Source of the DNA: Hebobacterum sp964559435
GTDB taxonomy: Bacteria; Armatimonadota; Hebobacteria; Hebobacterales; Hebobacteraceae
Direction of reading: 5' to 3'
DNA length: 64,000 bases
Assembly: GCA_964559435.1 (NCBI GenBank)
Contig: CAZLHI010000011.1
Span: forward strand, 1 to 64,000
Shown here: in pieces, positions 1 through 8,668 of the stretch
How positions within the stretch are numbered: the first letter of the stretch is position 1
How the letters are laid out: each line of letters begins with the position of its first letter
Translations under genes and position numbers: made by a program
The notes under the pieces: model-generated
What the model was told of the DNA's origin: nothing
The model's database searches: none
The model's input: the letters and a program-made list of their open reading frames with translations, nothing else

Positions 1-44
1 TGATGATACAGGAGCGGGACCGGACACTCAACCCTAGACTGCGC

Positions 45-212
45 TCAGGCCGGTTTCACAGGTGGTTGACAACCACACAGGGCTTCGGCATCGATGTCCA
101 CCAGTGAAATGGTGCTGCCCCCCAGCGCAGGATTCGTCATGATGTCCGCGACCATCCCCGGACCGAAGTCCGAGCTTCCCGCTCCGATAATCACGATCTT
201 AGTGGCTGGCAC
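45..212 (-). pseudogene. Truncated N-terminus of a GH4-family glycosidase
   Basis: A GTG start with GGAGG five bases upstream opens a 55-residue frame. It begins KIVIIGAGSSDFGPGMVADI and continues to a LVDID motif, which is the NAD-binding N-terminus of glycoside hydrolase family 4 (alpha-galactosidase/alpha-glucosidase type). The frame then turns to unrelated residues and stops, whereas family members run to about 430-480 residues. I see no continuation in another frame down to base 1. An intact GH4 gene lies at 24534-25961. This fragment keeps a good ribosome site but no catalytic residues, so it is most likely a deletion remnant. Confidence 0.6.
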
Positions 213-322
213 TTACCTCCTCCGGTTTGGAATCATTGACTTCGGTTGATGCGTGTAGAGGGGCTTGCCGCCGCTCTCGAACATGCAAGCCCAGAAGGCG
301 CTGAAGAGTCGCCCCACCATCA

Positions 323-1423
323 CTAGTTGGGTCCCGCTCCTCGTAGCTCCCGAAGCTTGCCCTCAACGACCTCCAGCTCCGGCATGATTTCGTGCCGCTC
401 CGGGCTCGTTCGGGCCAACTCAATGGCGCGCTGGCACTGTGCGATCGTGCGTGCGACATCCACCGCCTTCGGCGCGCGGCCGGCGAATCGGTCGAAGTTG
501 TCGCAGTATACCTTGGATAGAACGTCCGGCTGCAGGCCGAGCCCGTGCTGCTGTCCGCCAAGCCAGTCAAAGGTTCGGTCCGTTTCGAGGAACGTCCTCA
601 TCCCCCGGATCTTGGCGACGGCATCTTCCTTGCTCATCTCGTAGACCCCGCTGCCGGCCATGTTGTCAGTCCCGAAGAAGATCCGGTCTTGATACGTGAT
701 GAAGAACTCCCGCCACCGCTCGGGATCCTTAGAGAAGTTCCAGTACATCTCGCCGCCCGGCGTCAGATCGAGGCCGACATTCGGGTACTCCCCCAGGAAC
801 GCCGCCGCCCTGTCAAGATCGGCCGAGAGGAAGTAGAAGTGCGCGAACACGACGCGCAGCCCCGGGAACTTCTGCAGCACGTGTTCCATCTCTTGATAGA
901 TCTGCTCTTTGCTCGGATAGCCTCCGCCGCCGTAGAACCAAGGCCCCTCGCGGATCTCCTTCGGCGCGTCCGGGGCCCAGAATGTCTCCGGGTCGGCCAC
1001 GTGGTAGAGGACGGGAATGCCCTCCGCCTCGAGATAGGCGTAATACGCATCGTAGTCCGGCGAGTCCAGGGGCTCTTCCAGGGCCTTTCTCTCCGTCGGC
1101 TTGCCTTCGAGCATCTTCATCCCATCACAGCCGGCCTCGATCAGCCCCCGCGCCTGTTCTTCGTAGCTCAGCGGGTCCTGCACGGTGCCGGTCCGCGGGT
1201 GCCAGAGGCATCCGAACGAGTAGATCGTCCCGGGGTGGAGCGCCTTCGCCAGCAGTCCAACGCAGTTCTGGCTCAGGCTCTTGTCGCCCATCAGTGCGGC
1301 CGAGAGTATGGTGACACTGCGCAGCCCCGACGCGCTGACGATCTCCATCAGGTCTGGAACACCGTCGAGGCCCCACACGTGAAAGTGACAGTCCGAAGGC
1401 TGGATCTCCATGAAGTCGCTCAT
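323..1423 (-). CDS. Amidohydrolase family (TIM-barrel metal-dependent hydrolase)
   Basis: The 366-residue protein has the features of the amidohydrolase_2 superfamily. An HFHVWG motif near residue 14 supplies the HxH metal ligands, an HVAD segment and AHFYFL motif sit mid-protein, and a GTDN motif near residue 250 carries the late Asp. I chose the ATG at 1423 because GGAAGGAG lies five bases upstream; an adjacent GTG at 1426 would be too close. It reads away from the MttB-like gene across about 310 bases. The likely reaction is hydrolysis, decarboxylation or lactone opening of a small cyclic or carboxylic substrate; the substrate cannot be told from sequence. Confidence 0.85.
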   Translation of the reverse strand: MSDFMEIQPSDCHFHVWGLDGVPDLMEIVSASGLRSVTILSAALMGDKSLSQNCVGLLAKALHPGTIYSFGCLWHPRTGTVQDPLSYEEQARGLIEAGCDGMKMLEGKPTERKALEEPLDSPDYDAYYAYLEAEGIPVLYHVADPETFWAPDAPKEIREGPWFYGGGGYPSKEQIYQEMEHVLQKFPGLRVVFAHFYFLSADLDRAAAFLGEYPNVGLDLTPGGEMYWNFSKDPERWREFFITYQDRIFFGTDNMAGSGVYEMSKEDAVAKIRGMRTFLETDRTFDWLGGQQHGLGLQPDVLSKVYCDNFDRFAGRAPKAVDVARTIAQCQRAIELARTSPERHEIMPELEVVEGKLRELRGAGPN

Positions 1424-1731
1424 CACATCTCCTTCCGGCAGCTCGACTGGGTGTGCTCGCTTCAGGCGGACAGCAAGGGACGCATGTCTCTGTGAAAGGC
1501 CGTCCTGCCGAATCCAACCATGCCGGTTGGCTATCTTCGACCTGGAGGGCTGGGTGTCCCCCGCGGGCGCTCGAGACTCGCAGCCTGTCTCACGTCACAT
1601 GAGAAGGAGTCAGCCCGTGCACGCGCAGAACGTGCTCAGGGCGGCCCTAGGCGTACCGGACACCCACGACCTCACCCAGGCTTGACAGGGAAGGGCCGGA
1701 CCGCTGACCGCACGATAAGGAGGCGACTCTC
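1424..1731. other. Divergent intergenic region, no convincing gene
   Basis: This stretch separates the minus-strand amidohydrolase from the plus-strand MttB-like gene. A TTGACA hexamer lies at 1682-1687 but no good -10 follows it. A 22-codon frame starting GTG at about 1617 has AAGGAG in front of it and stops at 1685, but it matches nothing I recognise. Confidence 0.4.
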
Positions 1732-3207
1732 ATGTCAATCCCTTGCTTGGCAGGAGGCCAGCTCGCCGTGCTGTCGGAAGACGATATAGCCAAGGTGCAT
1801 GCCGCCACCTTGGCGGCGCTGGCGGAGGTGGGCGTGAGGGTGGACTATCCGCCCGCGCTGGCGCTGTTCCAAGACCACGGGTGTCGCGTGGACTTCGACC
1901 GGCGAATCGTCTTCATCCCGGAGGAGGTCCTGCGCCGCGCGCTGGCCACCGCCCCCAGTCGCTTCACGCTCTACGGCAAGTCGCCGCAATGGGATGTGGG
2001 CGTCGATCTCGAGCGCGTCTACACGATCGGAGGGTCGTGCGCCCTGGAGGTGCTCGACCTCGACGGGCTGAGGCGAAGGGCAACCCTCCAGGACCTGGTG
2101 GACCTGACGAGGCTTCAGGACGGGCTGGAGAACCTCCACATCATGCACTCTCTGGTGGTTCCCCAGGACATCCCGCAGCCGGGCTTCGAGCGCATCATGT
2201 TCGCGAACGTCATGGCACATACCACGCGCAACTTCTACTCGCAGGGCCAGGGAGGCCGCAGCGTTCGCGACCAGGTCGAGATGGCCGCGGTCATCCAGGG
2301 GAGCACGGAGGAGGTGAGCCGCCGGCCCATCTTCACCATCGTCTGCTGTCTCATCAGCCCGCTCGTGCAGACGGCGGAGCGGGTCGAGGAGCTGATGGAG
2401 GCGGCGAGACTCGGCATCCCCCTGTACATCGAGGTGGATACGATGGTAGGCGCGACGGCGCCGGTCACCATCGCCGGCGCCCTGGTGGAGGAGTGCGCGA
2501 ACGTGCTCTGCGGAGTGACGGTCGCGCAGCTCGTGAATCCAGGCTGCCCCTGCATCTTCTCCATCGCCTCCGGCATCTTCAACATGACGAACGGGCAGTA
2601 CTCGGGCGCCGCCCCGGAGGCGAACCTGCTCCACGCGGCCACCGCGCAGATGGCGCGCTTCTACGGCCTTCCGTTCCAGGGCGGCACCGGGATCGAGGCC
2701 ACCGTTCCCGACGCGCAAGCCGGCTACGAACGTGCGCTGCAAGTGCTCACCAATGCGCTTGCCGGCACGAACTTCATCCATCTCTCGGTGGGGATGATGG
2801 AGCAGATGCTGCTCGCCTCCTACGAGCAGTGCGTCATCGATGATGAGATTCTCGGCGCGGCCTTCCGCGTCACGCGCGGGGTGGAGGTGAACGAGGACAC
2901 GCTTGCACTGGAGGTGCTGCGGGAGGTCGGCCCGGGCGGCAACTTCCTCGGCCACGATCATACTGCACAGCACCTGCGCAAGGAGTTCTGGTTCCCGAAG
3001 GTCACCAACCGTGAAACCTATCCGGGGTGGATGGCGGCGGGCGGGAAAGACATGCGCCAGCGAGCGAACGAGCGGGCGCGGGAGATCCTGGCAACTCATA
3101 ATCCCAGGCCCCTCTCTCCCGAGCAGGAGGCAGAGGTGCACCGCATCGCCAAGGCGGCCCAGGAGTGGGCGCTCGCGCATCCCATGCTCGACTATCAAGA
3201 GGGCTGA
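1732..3207 (+). CDS. MttB-family (trimethylamine methyltransferase-like) protein, non-pyrrolysine
   Basis: The 491 residues match the usual length of the MttB superfamily. Landmarks are the N-terminal SEDDIAKVHAATLAALAEVG, then NVMAHTTRNFYSQGQGG, and the conserved GGTGIEATVPDAQAGYE block near residue 320. True trimethylamine methyltransferases read an in-frame amber codon as pyrrolysine; here the frame is open throughout, so this belongs to the non-pyrrolysine branch. Characterised members of that branch demethylate quaternary amines such as glycine betaine, proline betaine or carnitine onto a corrinoid protein. No corrinoid protein is encoded nearby. AAGGAGG lies eight bases before the ATG. 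The next gene starts 23 bases after its stop. Confidence 0.85.
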   Translation: MSIPCLAGGQLAVLSEDDIAKVHAATLAALAEVGVRVDYPPALALFQDHGCRVDFDRRIVFIPEEVLRRALATAPSRFTLYGKSPQWDVGVDLERVYTIGGSCALEVLDLDGLRRRATLQDLVDLTRLQDGLENLHIMHSLVVPQDIPQPGFERIMFANVMAHTTRNFYSQGQGGRSVRDQVEMAAVIQGSTEEVSRRPIFTIVCCLISPLVQTAERVEELMEAARLGIPLYIEVDTMVGATAPVTIAGALVEECANVLCGVTVAQLVNPGCPCIFSIASGIFNMTNGQYSGAAPEANLLHAATAQMARFYGLPFQGGTGIEATVPDAQAGYERALQVLTNALAGTNFIHLSVGMMEQMLLASYEQCVIDDEILGAAFRVTRGVEVNEDTLALEVLREVGPGGNFLGHDHTAQHLRKEFWFPKVTNRETYPGWMAAGGKDMRQRANERAREILATHNPRPLSPEQEAEVHRIAKAAQEWALAHPMLDYQEG

Positions 3208-3230
3208 TCCCTTACTGGAGAAGGCTGACC

Positions 3231-6200
3231 ATGAGGCTTGACATCGCGCCGTTCGCGTATGGGGAAGAGCAGGAAGATGGTGTGCTCACGTTTCGGTGGG
3301 AGGAACCCCGGGAGATACATCGGATCGAACTGCGGTTCGCGGAGGGCGAGCCGCTCCCGTCACCCCGCGACATCGGGATCTACTACTGGAAGGACCACTG
3401 GCCGGAGCAGCGCCTGACGCTCGCCGACCTCGGCCAGGGCCGCATCGGCTCCTTCGGCTGGAAGCCGCGGGACGATTGGTTCAACGGCGAGTGGTGCAAG
3501 GCCGACGCCGTGGCGCGGGCGAAGGAACAGGCGATCACCGCCAGGTTCGCTCCGCTTGGCCGCCGCGAGCATCCCGAACTCCGAGGGGACTACAACGTTC
3601 GCTTCCGCCAGGCGCTTCGTCTCCAGATCCGCCTTCCCGAGGGCAGTCCCTCTCCTGCCCAGACTGCAATCTTCACCGATACAGCCTTGCGCAGCCGCGC
3701 GATCACCGTGCAGTTCGGCTGTGGGCAGGCCGCCGCACCGGTGTGGGACGGCACCGCGGAGGTCTACAACGGAGTCCTCGAGAGCGCGCCTGCCGTAGAG
3801 CCGGGCGACTCCCGGCTTCAGTTGCGAGTGGCCTGCGCGAGGCCCGGGCCGCTGTCGGAGGACCACACCGTGATTACGCTTCGCAGCACCGCCTTCACCC
3901 TGTCCTTCCGGCCGGAAGACCTCGACGACGGGGAGCCCATCTGGATACCTGACTTCGGCGTTCTGGTCAGCGAGACCGGGTGGCGGCTCAGCTACGATGA
4001 ATTCGCTTCGCGCCCAGCCGGTGTGACTCGTTATGAGGCCATTACCCAGCACCCGGAGCAGAGCCTGGCGCGGGCGATGCGCGAGCAGCCGCCGAAGGAA
4101 CCGACGCATTTCGTCGTCGGCTGCGAGGGCGGACGCCAGAAGTTCGGCGTGGCAGCCCGTGGGGAGATCTTCGCGCTGGTGGGCTTCGTTCGCCGGGTGC
4201 CGGGCGCGGACACAGCGCGGCTGGGATGGGAGGGCGGCGGGTTCGGGCTTCGCCTGGGCTGGGATGGATGGCTGCCAATCGGTCGTCGGGTGGCACGGAA
4301 CTACCTCCCAGTGCTCACCCAGTGGTTCTCGCGCGGCGGCCTCGACGTGCAGCAGGAGGTCTTCGCCGCCCCGCTCGGGCAGAGCCTTCTCGCCGGTCCC
4401 ATCGCGGCCGACGCGCTGATCGCGTGTTTCTGCCGACTCACCTTCACCAACAACGGCACGACGGCGAGCAATGTGTCACAGCCGCTTGCGATGTTCACGT
4501 ACCCGGACGGGGCCAGCGCGGGCTACATCCTGGGCGGGCAGCAGGCACCGCTCTATCGCGAGCAGCTCGCGGCCAGGGGCGATGCCGTCTGGGCGGTGGC
4601 GCCCAGAGAGCATGTGCGTATGGTCGTCGATGTTGGCGACAAGGGTGAAGTGGCCCAGGCCGGGCACGACCTCGTCTACTCCACAGACCTGGGGCCGGGT
4701 GAGAGCCATTCCCTGGTCCTGAAGATCCCTTTCCTGTGCGATCTGGATTCCGCCGAGGTCGAGTGTCTCCGGGGCACGGACTTCGAGGCCGCCCGCGCGG
4801 AGGTGCTGAGCTACTGGCAACAGCGCGTCGCCCAGGCCGCCGAGATCGTGGTTCCCGACACGGATATCACCGACTTCTACCGGAGCCATCTGACTCACAT
4901 TCTGATCAACGATGACCACGAAGTGAACTCCGAGCGGATCATGGGGCGGGTCAGCTCGTTCAACTACGGCAACTACTCGAACGAGGCGACCATGCAGATC
5001 ATGGAGCTGGACCGCCGCGGCTTCCACGCGGAGGCGCGGCGACACCTCGACACGTACCTCCACTACCAGGGAACGGTCGGCCTGCCTGGCAACTTCCAGA
5101 GCAAGGAGGGGGTCTTCTATGGGTCCGGCGGCTACGAGATGGGTGAGTACAACCAGCACCATGGCTGGGTGCTGTGGGGGCTGGCCGAGCACTACCGCTT
5201 CACCGGGGAGGCAGAGTGGCTGCGGCGGATAGCAGACAAGCTGGCGGCCGGGTGCGACTGGGTGATACGGGAGCGGCAGCAGACGAAGCGCACGGACTCG
5301 GGCGGGAAGCGGGTGCTGGAGTACGGCTTCCTTCCGGCGGGATCGCTGGAGGACGTGAAGGACTTCTACTACTGGCTCTCGACCAACTGCCTCACCTGGC
5401 GCGGGCTGGCCGCGGCCGCGCAAGCCCTGGCCGAGGTGGGGCATTCCGAGGGCGAGCGCCTCGTGCGCGAGGCAAAGGCTTACCGCGAGGACCTGCTCGC
5501 CGGCTACCGCGAGTCCATGTCTCGCTGCCCGGTGGTCCGGCTGCGGGATGGCAGCTATATTCCGCACTTCCCCTCCCGGCTCTATCTGCGCGGGCGCGAT
5601 GTCGGCTGGATTCGCGAGGTCTTGGAGGGAGCCATCTGCCTGACCACCACGGTGCTGGACCCGAACAGCCGGGAGTCAACCTGGATCCTGAAGGACTACG
5701 AGGACAACCTCTATCTCGACGCGCCCTTCAACTACCCGCTGGAGAACTTCGAGAGAGAATGGTTCTCTCGAGGCGGCTTCAGCATGCAGCCGAATCTGCT
5801 CTACTTCCCCCCGCCCTACCTCTACCGCGACCAGATAGAGCACTTCCTGCGGGCCTTCTTCAACGGATTCGCCGCCTGCTGGCGGCGCGACATCCGCGCC
5901 ATGGTCGAGCACCCGCTCCCCACTCTGTCCGAGTGGGCCGGCGATCACTTCAAGAGCTCCGACGAGGCGATGGTGGCGATGTGGCTGAGGATGATGTTCA
6001 TCCAGGAGGTGGGCGACACGCTCTATCTGGGCCGCGGACTCCCGCGTGCGTGGATGGGCAGCGAGGAGGAAGTGGCAATCCGCAACGCCGCCACCTACTT
6101 CGGGCCCATGAGCCTCGCCTATCAGAGCTTGGACGGCGGGAGACGCATCGTCGCGCGGATAGAGCCACCTACTCGCAAGCCGCCTCGCCAGGTGATCGTG

Positions 6201-6338
6201 CGCTTCCGCCACCCAGAGAAAGCGCGCCTCACCGGAGCGCTCGTGAACGGGCAGCCCGTGGATTCCTTCGACGCGGATTGGGAATGGGTCGTGCTTCCCT
6301 CCATCGCGGGGCCCACCACAGTGGAGGGGCTGTTCTAG
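3231..6338 (+). CDS. Large six-hairpin-type glycoside hydrolase-like protein
   Basis: This 1035-residue protein has an N-terminal beta-sandwich-like half and a C-terminal alpha-helical half of the (alpha/alpha)6 glycosidase type. The latter contains aromatic-rich segments such as NYGNYSNEATMQIMELDRRG and GEYNQHHGWVLWGLAEHYR, which resemble glucoamylase/amylo-1,6-glucosidase relatives. There is no obvious signal peptide, so it may act in the cytoplasm on imported oligosaccharides. I chose the ATG at 3231 because it follows GGAGAAGG and avoids overlap with the MttB-like gene. It probably forms an operon with that gene. I cannot identify the catalytic acids with confidence. Confidence 0.7.
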   Translation: MRLDIAPFAYGEEQEDGVLTFRWEEPREIHRIELRFAEGEPLPSPRDIGIYYWKDHWPEQRLTLADLGQGRIGSFGWKPRDDWFNGEWCKADAVARAKEQAITARFAPLGRREHPELRGDYNVRFRQALRLQIRLPEGSPSPAQTAIFTDTALRSRAITVQFGCGQAAAPVWDGTAEVYNGVLESAPAVEPGDSRLQLRVACARPGPLSEDHTVITLRSTAFTLSFRPEDLDDGEPIWIPDFGVLVSETGWRLSYDEFASRPAGVTRYEAITQHPEQSLARAMREQPPKEPTHFVVGCEGGRQKFGVAARGEIFALVGFVRRVPGADTARLGWEGGGFGLRLGWDGWLPIGRRVARNYLPVLTQWFSRGGLDVQQEVFAAPLGQSLLAGPIAADALIACFCRLTFTNNGTTASNVSQPLAMFTYPDGASAGYILGGQQAPLYREQLAARGDAVWAVAPREHVRMVVDVGDKGEVAQAGHDLVYSTDLGPGESHSLVLKIPFLCDLDSAEVECLRGTDFEAARAEVLSYWQQRVAQAAEIVVPDTDITDFYRSHLTHILINDDHEVNSERIMGRVSSFNYGNYSNEATMQIMELDRRGFHAEARRHLDTYLHYQGTVGLPGNFQSKEGVFYGSGGYEMGEYNQHHGWVLWGLAEHYRFTGEAEWLRRIADKLAAGCDWVIRERQQTKRTDSGGKRVLEYGFLPAGSLEDVKDFYYWLSTNCLTWRGLAAAAQALAEVGHSEGERLVREAKAYREDLLAGYRESMSRCPVVRLRDGSYIPHFPSRLYLRGRDVGWIREVLEGAICLTTTVLDPNSRESTWILKDYEDNLYLDAPFNYPLENFEREWFSRGGFSMQPNLLYFPPPYLYRDQIEHFLRAFFNGFAACWRRDIRAMVEHPLPTLSEWAGDHFKSSDEAMVAMWLRMMFIQEVGDTLYLGRGLPRAWMGSEEEVAIRNAATYFGPMSLAYQSLDGGRRIVARIEPPTRKPPRQVIVRFRHPEKARLTGALVNGQPVDSFDADWEWVVLPSIAGPTTVEGLF

Positions 6339-6374
6339 GAGTCCTGAGCGGACCTCACTTGGAGCGGCATCGGG

Positions 6375-7208
6375 TCAGCCCGCGTCTTCGCTCAGCCTGT
6401 TGAGAAGGTCCGCATAGGTCCCTGTCTCGAGGCCGAGGGCGCGCACGTGGCGGAATGTCAACTCGAGCATCCGCATCTCGGGATCGAACCGGGCGAGCGA
6501 CCACGGGTGCCAGATCAGTGAGACGAACTTCAGCGACTCGGCGGCCGCCCGATCGAGGAAGACGCGGTGGACAGCGAACTCCTCCTCGGGCGTCCGGACG
6601 AAGCCGGGCGGGATCGCCTCCGGCATCTCCCGTGGCCACAGCGACAGCCGCCGAGGGCCCCACCCGTTGTTGTCCTTCAGCAGGTTCTCATGCCAGCCAT
6701 GAGCGGGCAGCTCCCAGAGGTCTGGGAACCCGTCCTCGGAGTATCGGAACGGCTGGCTCAGCGGCGCGGGCAGACTGTAGTCCCTCCCCCAGGCCATGCT
6801 GCTCACGTAACGGAATCCCGACGCAGCCACGGGTTGCAGAACCTCGGGCGCGCCGCGCAGCCCTTCCTCGAAGCCACATCCGGGGCGCACCCCGAGGCAT
6901 GGCCGCTCGAAGACCTGCTCCACCCACCGCTTGCCCAGCGATAGCTCCTCGGCGATCTCCTCCGGCGAGACGGCCGGCCCGCAGAAGGGCTGGTCTCGCA
7001 GGGACTTGTGAGAGTAGGTATGGGAAGCGATCTCGAAGAGGGGATCATCTAGCAGCGCCCGGCACTCAGGCCCGCGTGCCTCAAGCAGCTTTCCCGTGAT
7101 GAAGAAAGTGGCCGGCATATCGTGCCGGCGGTGGACCTCCACGATGCGCCGGCAGGCCGCCAGGCAGGCAGACGTCTCGGTGTCATAGGCAGCGATGTAC
7201 AAGGTCAT
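6375..7208 (-). CDS. Polysaccharide deacetylase (NodB-homology) family protein
   Basis: The 277-residue product carries the NodB-fold metal motifs: an early AYDTE (position of the catalytic and metal Asp), SHTYSHKSL (the H-x3-H metal pair) and RPGCGF (the motif-3 arginine loop). The family removes N- or O-acetyl groups from carbohydrates or hydrolyses C-N bonds in small molecules. I chose the ATG at 7208, just ahead of motif 1, with GGGAAGA upstream. An ATG at 7253 would overlap the upstream DegT gene by ten bases and is possible. The order DegT aminotransferase then deacetylase suggests amino-sugar metabolism or decoration. Confidence 0.8.
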   Translation of the reverse strand: MTLYIAAYDTETSACLAACRRIVEVHRRHDMPATFFITGKLLEARGPECRALLDDPLFEIASHTYSHKSLRDQPFCGPAVSPEEIAEELSLGKRWVEQVFERPCLGVRPGCGFEEGLRGAPEVLQPVAASGFRYVSSMAWGRDYSLPAPLSQPFRYSEDGFPDLWELPAHGWHENLLKDNNGWGPRRLSLWPREMPEAIPPGFVRTPEEEFAVHRVFLDRAAAESLKFVSLIWHPWSLARFDPEMRMLELTFRHVRALGLETGTYADLLNRLSEDAG

Positions 7209-7243
7209 GCGATCTTCCCGCCGTGTGAGCGCAACCGGCTCAC

Positions 7244-8623
7244 TCACATCCATTTCGTCGCGGCGCTGTCCTCAGTGCAGTAGGCCGAGAGCACCTTGTT
7301 GATCGCCTTGGCGATGTTGCGGCAATCCGTCGCCGAGTACCACTGATTGAGCTGGATCGTGACGACACGGTCGAACAAGTCGTCCGCCACAGGACAGTCG
7401 CCTCGCGCGTACTCAACGCCCCCGCCCGCCCGCTGATACACCGGGCATTCCCACGGACACGAGACCTCCGTCGATCCGGTCTTATCTATGATGGGGTACA
7501 TCCACGAGTACTGGTGCCAGTCCGGGGGCGCGTCCTCGCCGCGCATCCCGCACGAGACGCCCTCCGCGTTGAGCGCCGCGATGATTCGCCGCCCGAGCCG
7601 GATCGTCTCGGGGTAGAACCGCAGGAAGTACCCGACCTCGCCCTCGGGATCGTTGAGCTTCTGGGGCCTGATCTCTCGGTAACTCTTCAGGCGCTTCAGG
7701 ATCCGGTGTTTGACTGTGCGGAAACGCCTCACCACGGCACCCATCTTCCTGAGCTGCCCGGCATCCACCGCGGCCCCGAGTTCGCTCATCCGGTAGTTGG
7801 TGCCGGGGAACAGCTCTCCGTCGTAGCGTGGCGGGGCGAAGCGATCCGGCCGCCAGAGCCCGCCGCATTCGATGAGCTGGCTAGCTCGCTCCCACACGCG
7901 CTTGCTGTCGGCGATCATGAGCCCGCCCTCGCCGCCGCCGACGATCTTGTAGGCCGAGATGCTGAAGCAGGCCACGTCGCCAAACGTGCCCACCAGCTTC
8001 CCCTTGTAGCTTGCGCCGCAGGACTGCGCGCAGTCCTCCACGACCCTCAACCTGTGCTTGCGCGCCACGCCCATGATGGCACGCATGTCAGGGACGCTGC
8101 CCATCACACAGGTGGGGGCAATGGCCACCGTGCGCGGCGTGACACGGTCTTCGATCTTCCGGGCGTCCATGGAAAGCGAGTCATCAACATCGCAGAACAC
8201 CGGCACTCCGTTCGCGGCCACCACCGCGGCGGCGGTCGCCATGAAGCCGATGGCAGGGCAGATGACCTCTCTGCCGGGGCCCACGCCGACCGCGACGAAC
8301 GCAGCGTGCAGGGCGGCGGTGCCCGAGCTCACCCCGATGGCGTACGTGGCGCCGAAGGCCTCCCGCGCCGTCCGTTCGAACTTCTGGACGCACGTCTCCT
8401 TGAGGTCGGAGTAGTAGTTGGCGAGGAACGGGCCCGTACCCATGTCCTCCGCGGACACAGCCGCGCGGATCTTCTTCAAAGCCTTGGGGGAGAAGCCGAA
8501 CCGCTTGGCCACGGCCATGAATTCATCCGTGTCGATCTTCGGCTTGCCCTTCCCCTCGATACTGGCGACGGCCTTCATCCCGCCCTGCAAGGCGAGCTTC
8601 TGCTCTTCTCTGTGCGTGGCCAT
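7244..8623 (-). CDS. DegT/DnrJ/EryC1/StrS-family PLP aminotransferase
   Basis: The 459-residue protein shows the fold-type I sugar aminotransferase pattern: VSSGTAALHAAF near residue 110 for phosphate binding, VVEDCAQSCGA with the PLP-ring Asp, and SISAYKIVGGGEGG with the lysine expected to form the Schiff base. The family transfers an amino group to keto-sugars, or acts as a dehydratase where the lysine is changed; here it is kept. GGGAGGTG lies seven bases before the ATG. It is the first gene of a minus-strand pair with the deacetylase. An extra N-terminal stretch of about 45 residues precedes the core. Confidence 0.9.
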   Translation of the reverse strand: MATHREEQKLALQGGMKAVASIEGKGKPKIDTDEFMAVAKRFGFSPKALKKIRAAVSAEDMGTGPFLANYYSDLKETCVQKFERTAREAFGATYAIGVSSGTAALHAAFVAVGVGPGREVICPAIGFMATAAAVVAANGVPVFCDVDDSLSMDARKIEDRVTPRTVAIAPTCVMGSVPDMRAIMGVARKHRLRVVEDCAQSCGASYKGKLVGTFGDVACFSISAYKIVGGGEGGLMIADSKRVWERASQLIECGGLWRPDRFAPPRYDGELFPGTNYRMSELGAAVDAGQLRKMGAVVRRFRTVKHRILKRLKSYREIRPQKLNDPEGEVGYFLRFYPETIRLGRRIIAALNAEGVSCGMRGEDAPPDWHQYSWMYPIIDKTGSTEVSCPWECPVYQRAGGGVEYARGDCPVADDLFDRVVTIQLNQWYSATDCRNIAKAINKVLSAYCTEDSAATKWM

Positions 8624-8668
8624 TCTCTCACACCTCCCACGTGCAACCGGACGGCAGCGGCGGACTGC

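Noticed and set aside
545..1495. A 316-codon open frame on the plus strand
   Set aside because: It lies antisense to the amidohydrolase at 323-1423, which has HxH and GTD motifs. This long shadow frame is typical of GC-rich DNA and shows no family features.
1617..1685. A 22-codon frame with a good ribosome site before the MttB-like gene
   Set aside because: It is too short and has no recognisable sequence. A leader peptide is possible, but no terminator or pairing structure supports it.
1735..3198. A 487-codon open frame antisense to the MttB-like gene
   Set aside because: Its composition is His/Arg/Leu-rich with no recognisable motif. The opposite strand encodes a full MttB-family protein.
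1732..3207. Pyrrolysine-containing trimethylamine methyltransferase
   Set aside because: There is no in-frame amber codon in the 491-codon gene, so it is not a pyrrolysine enzyme.
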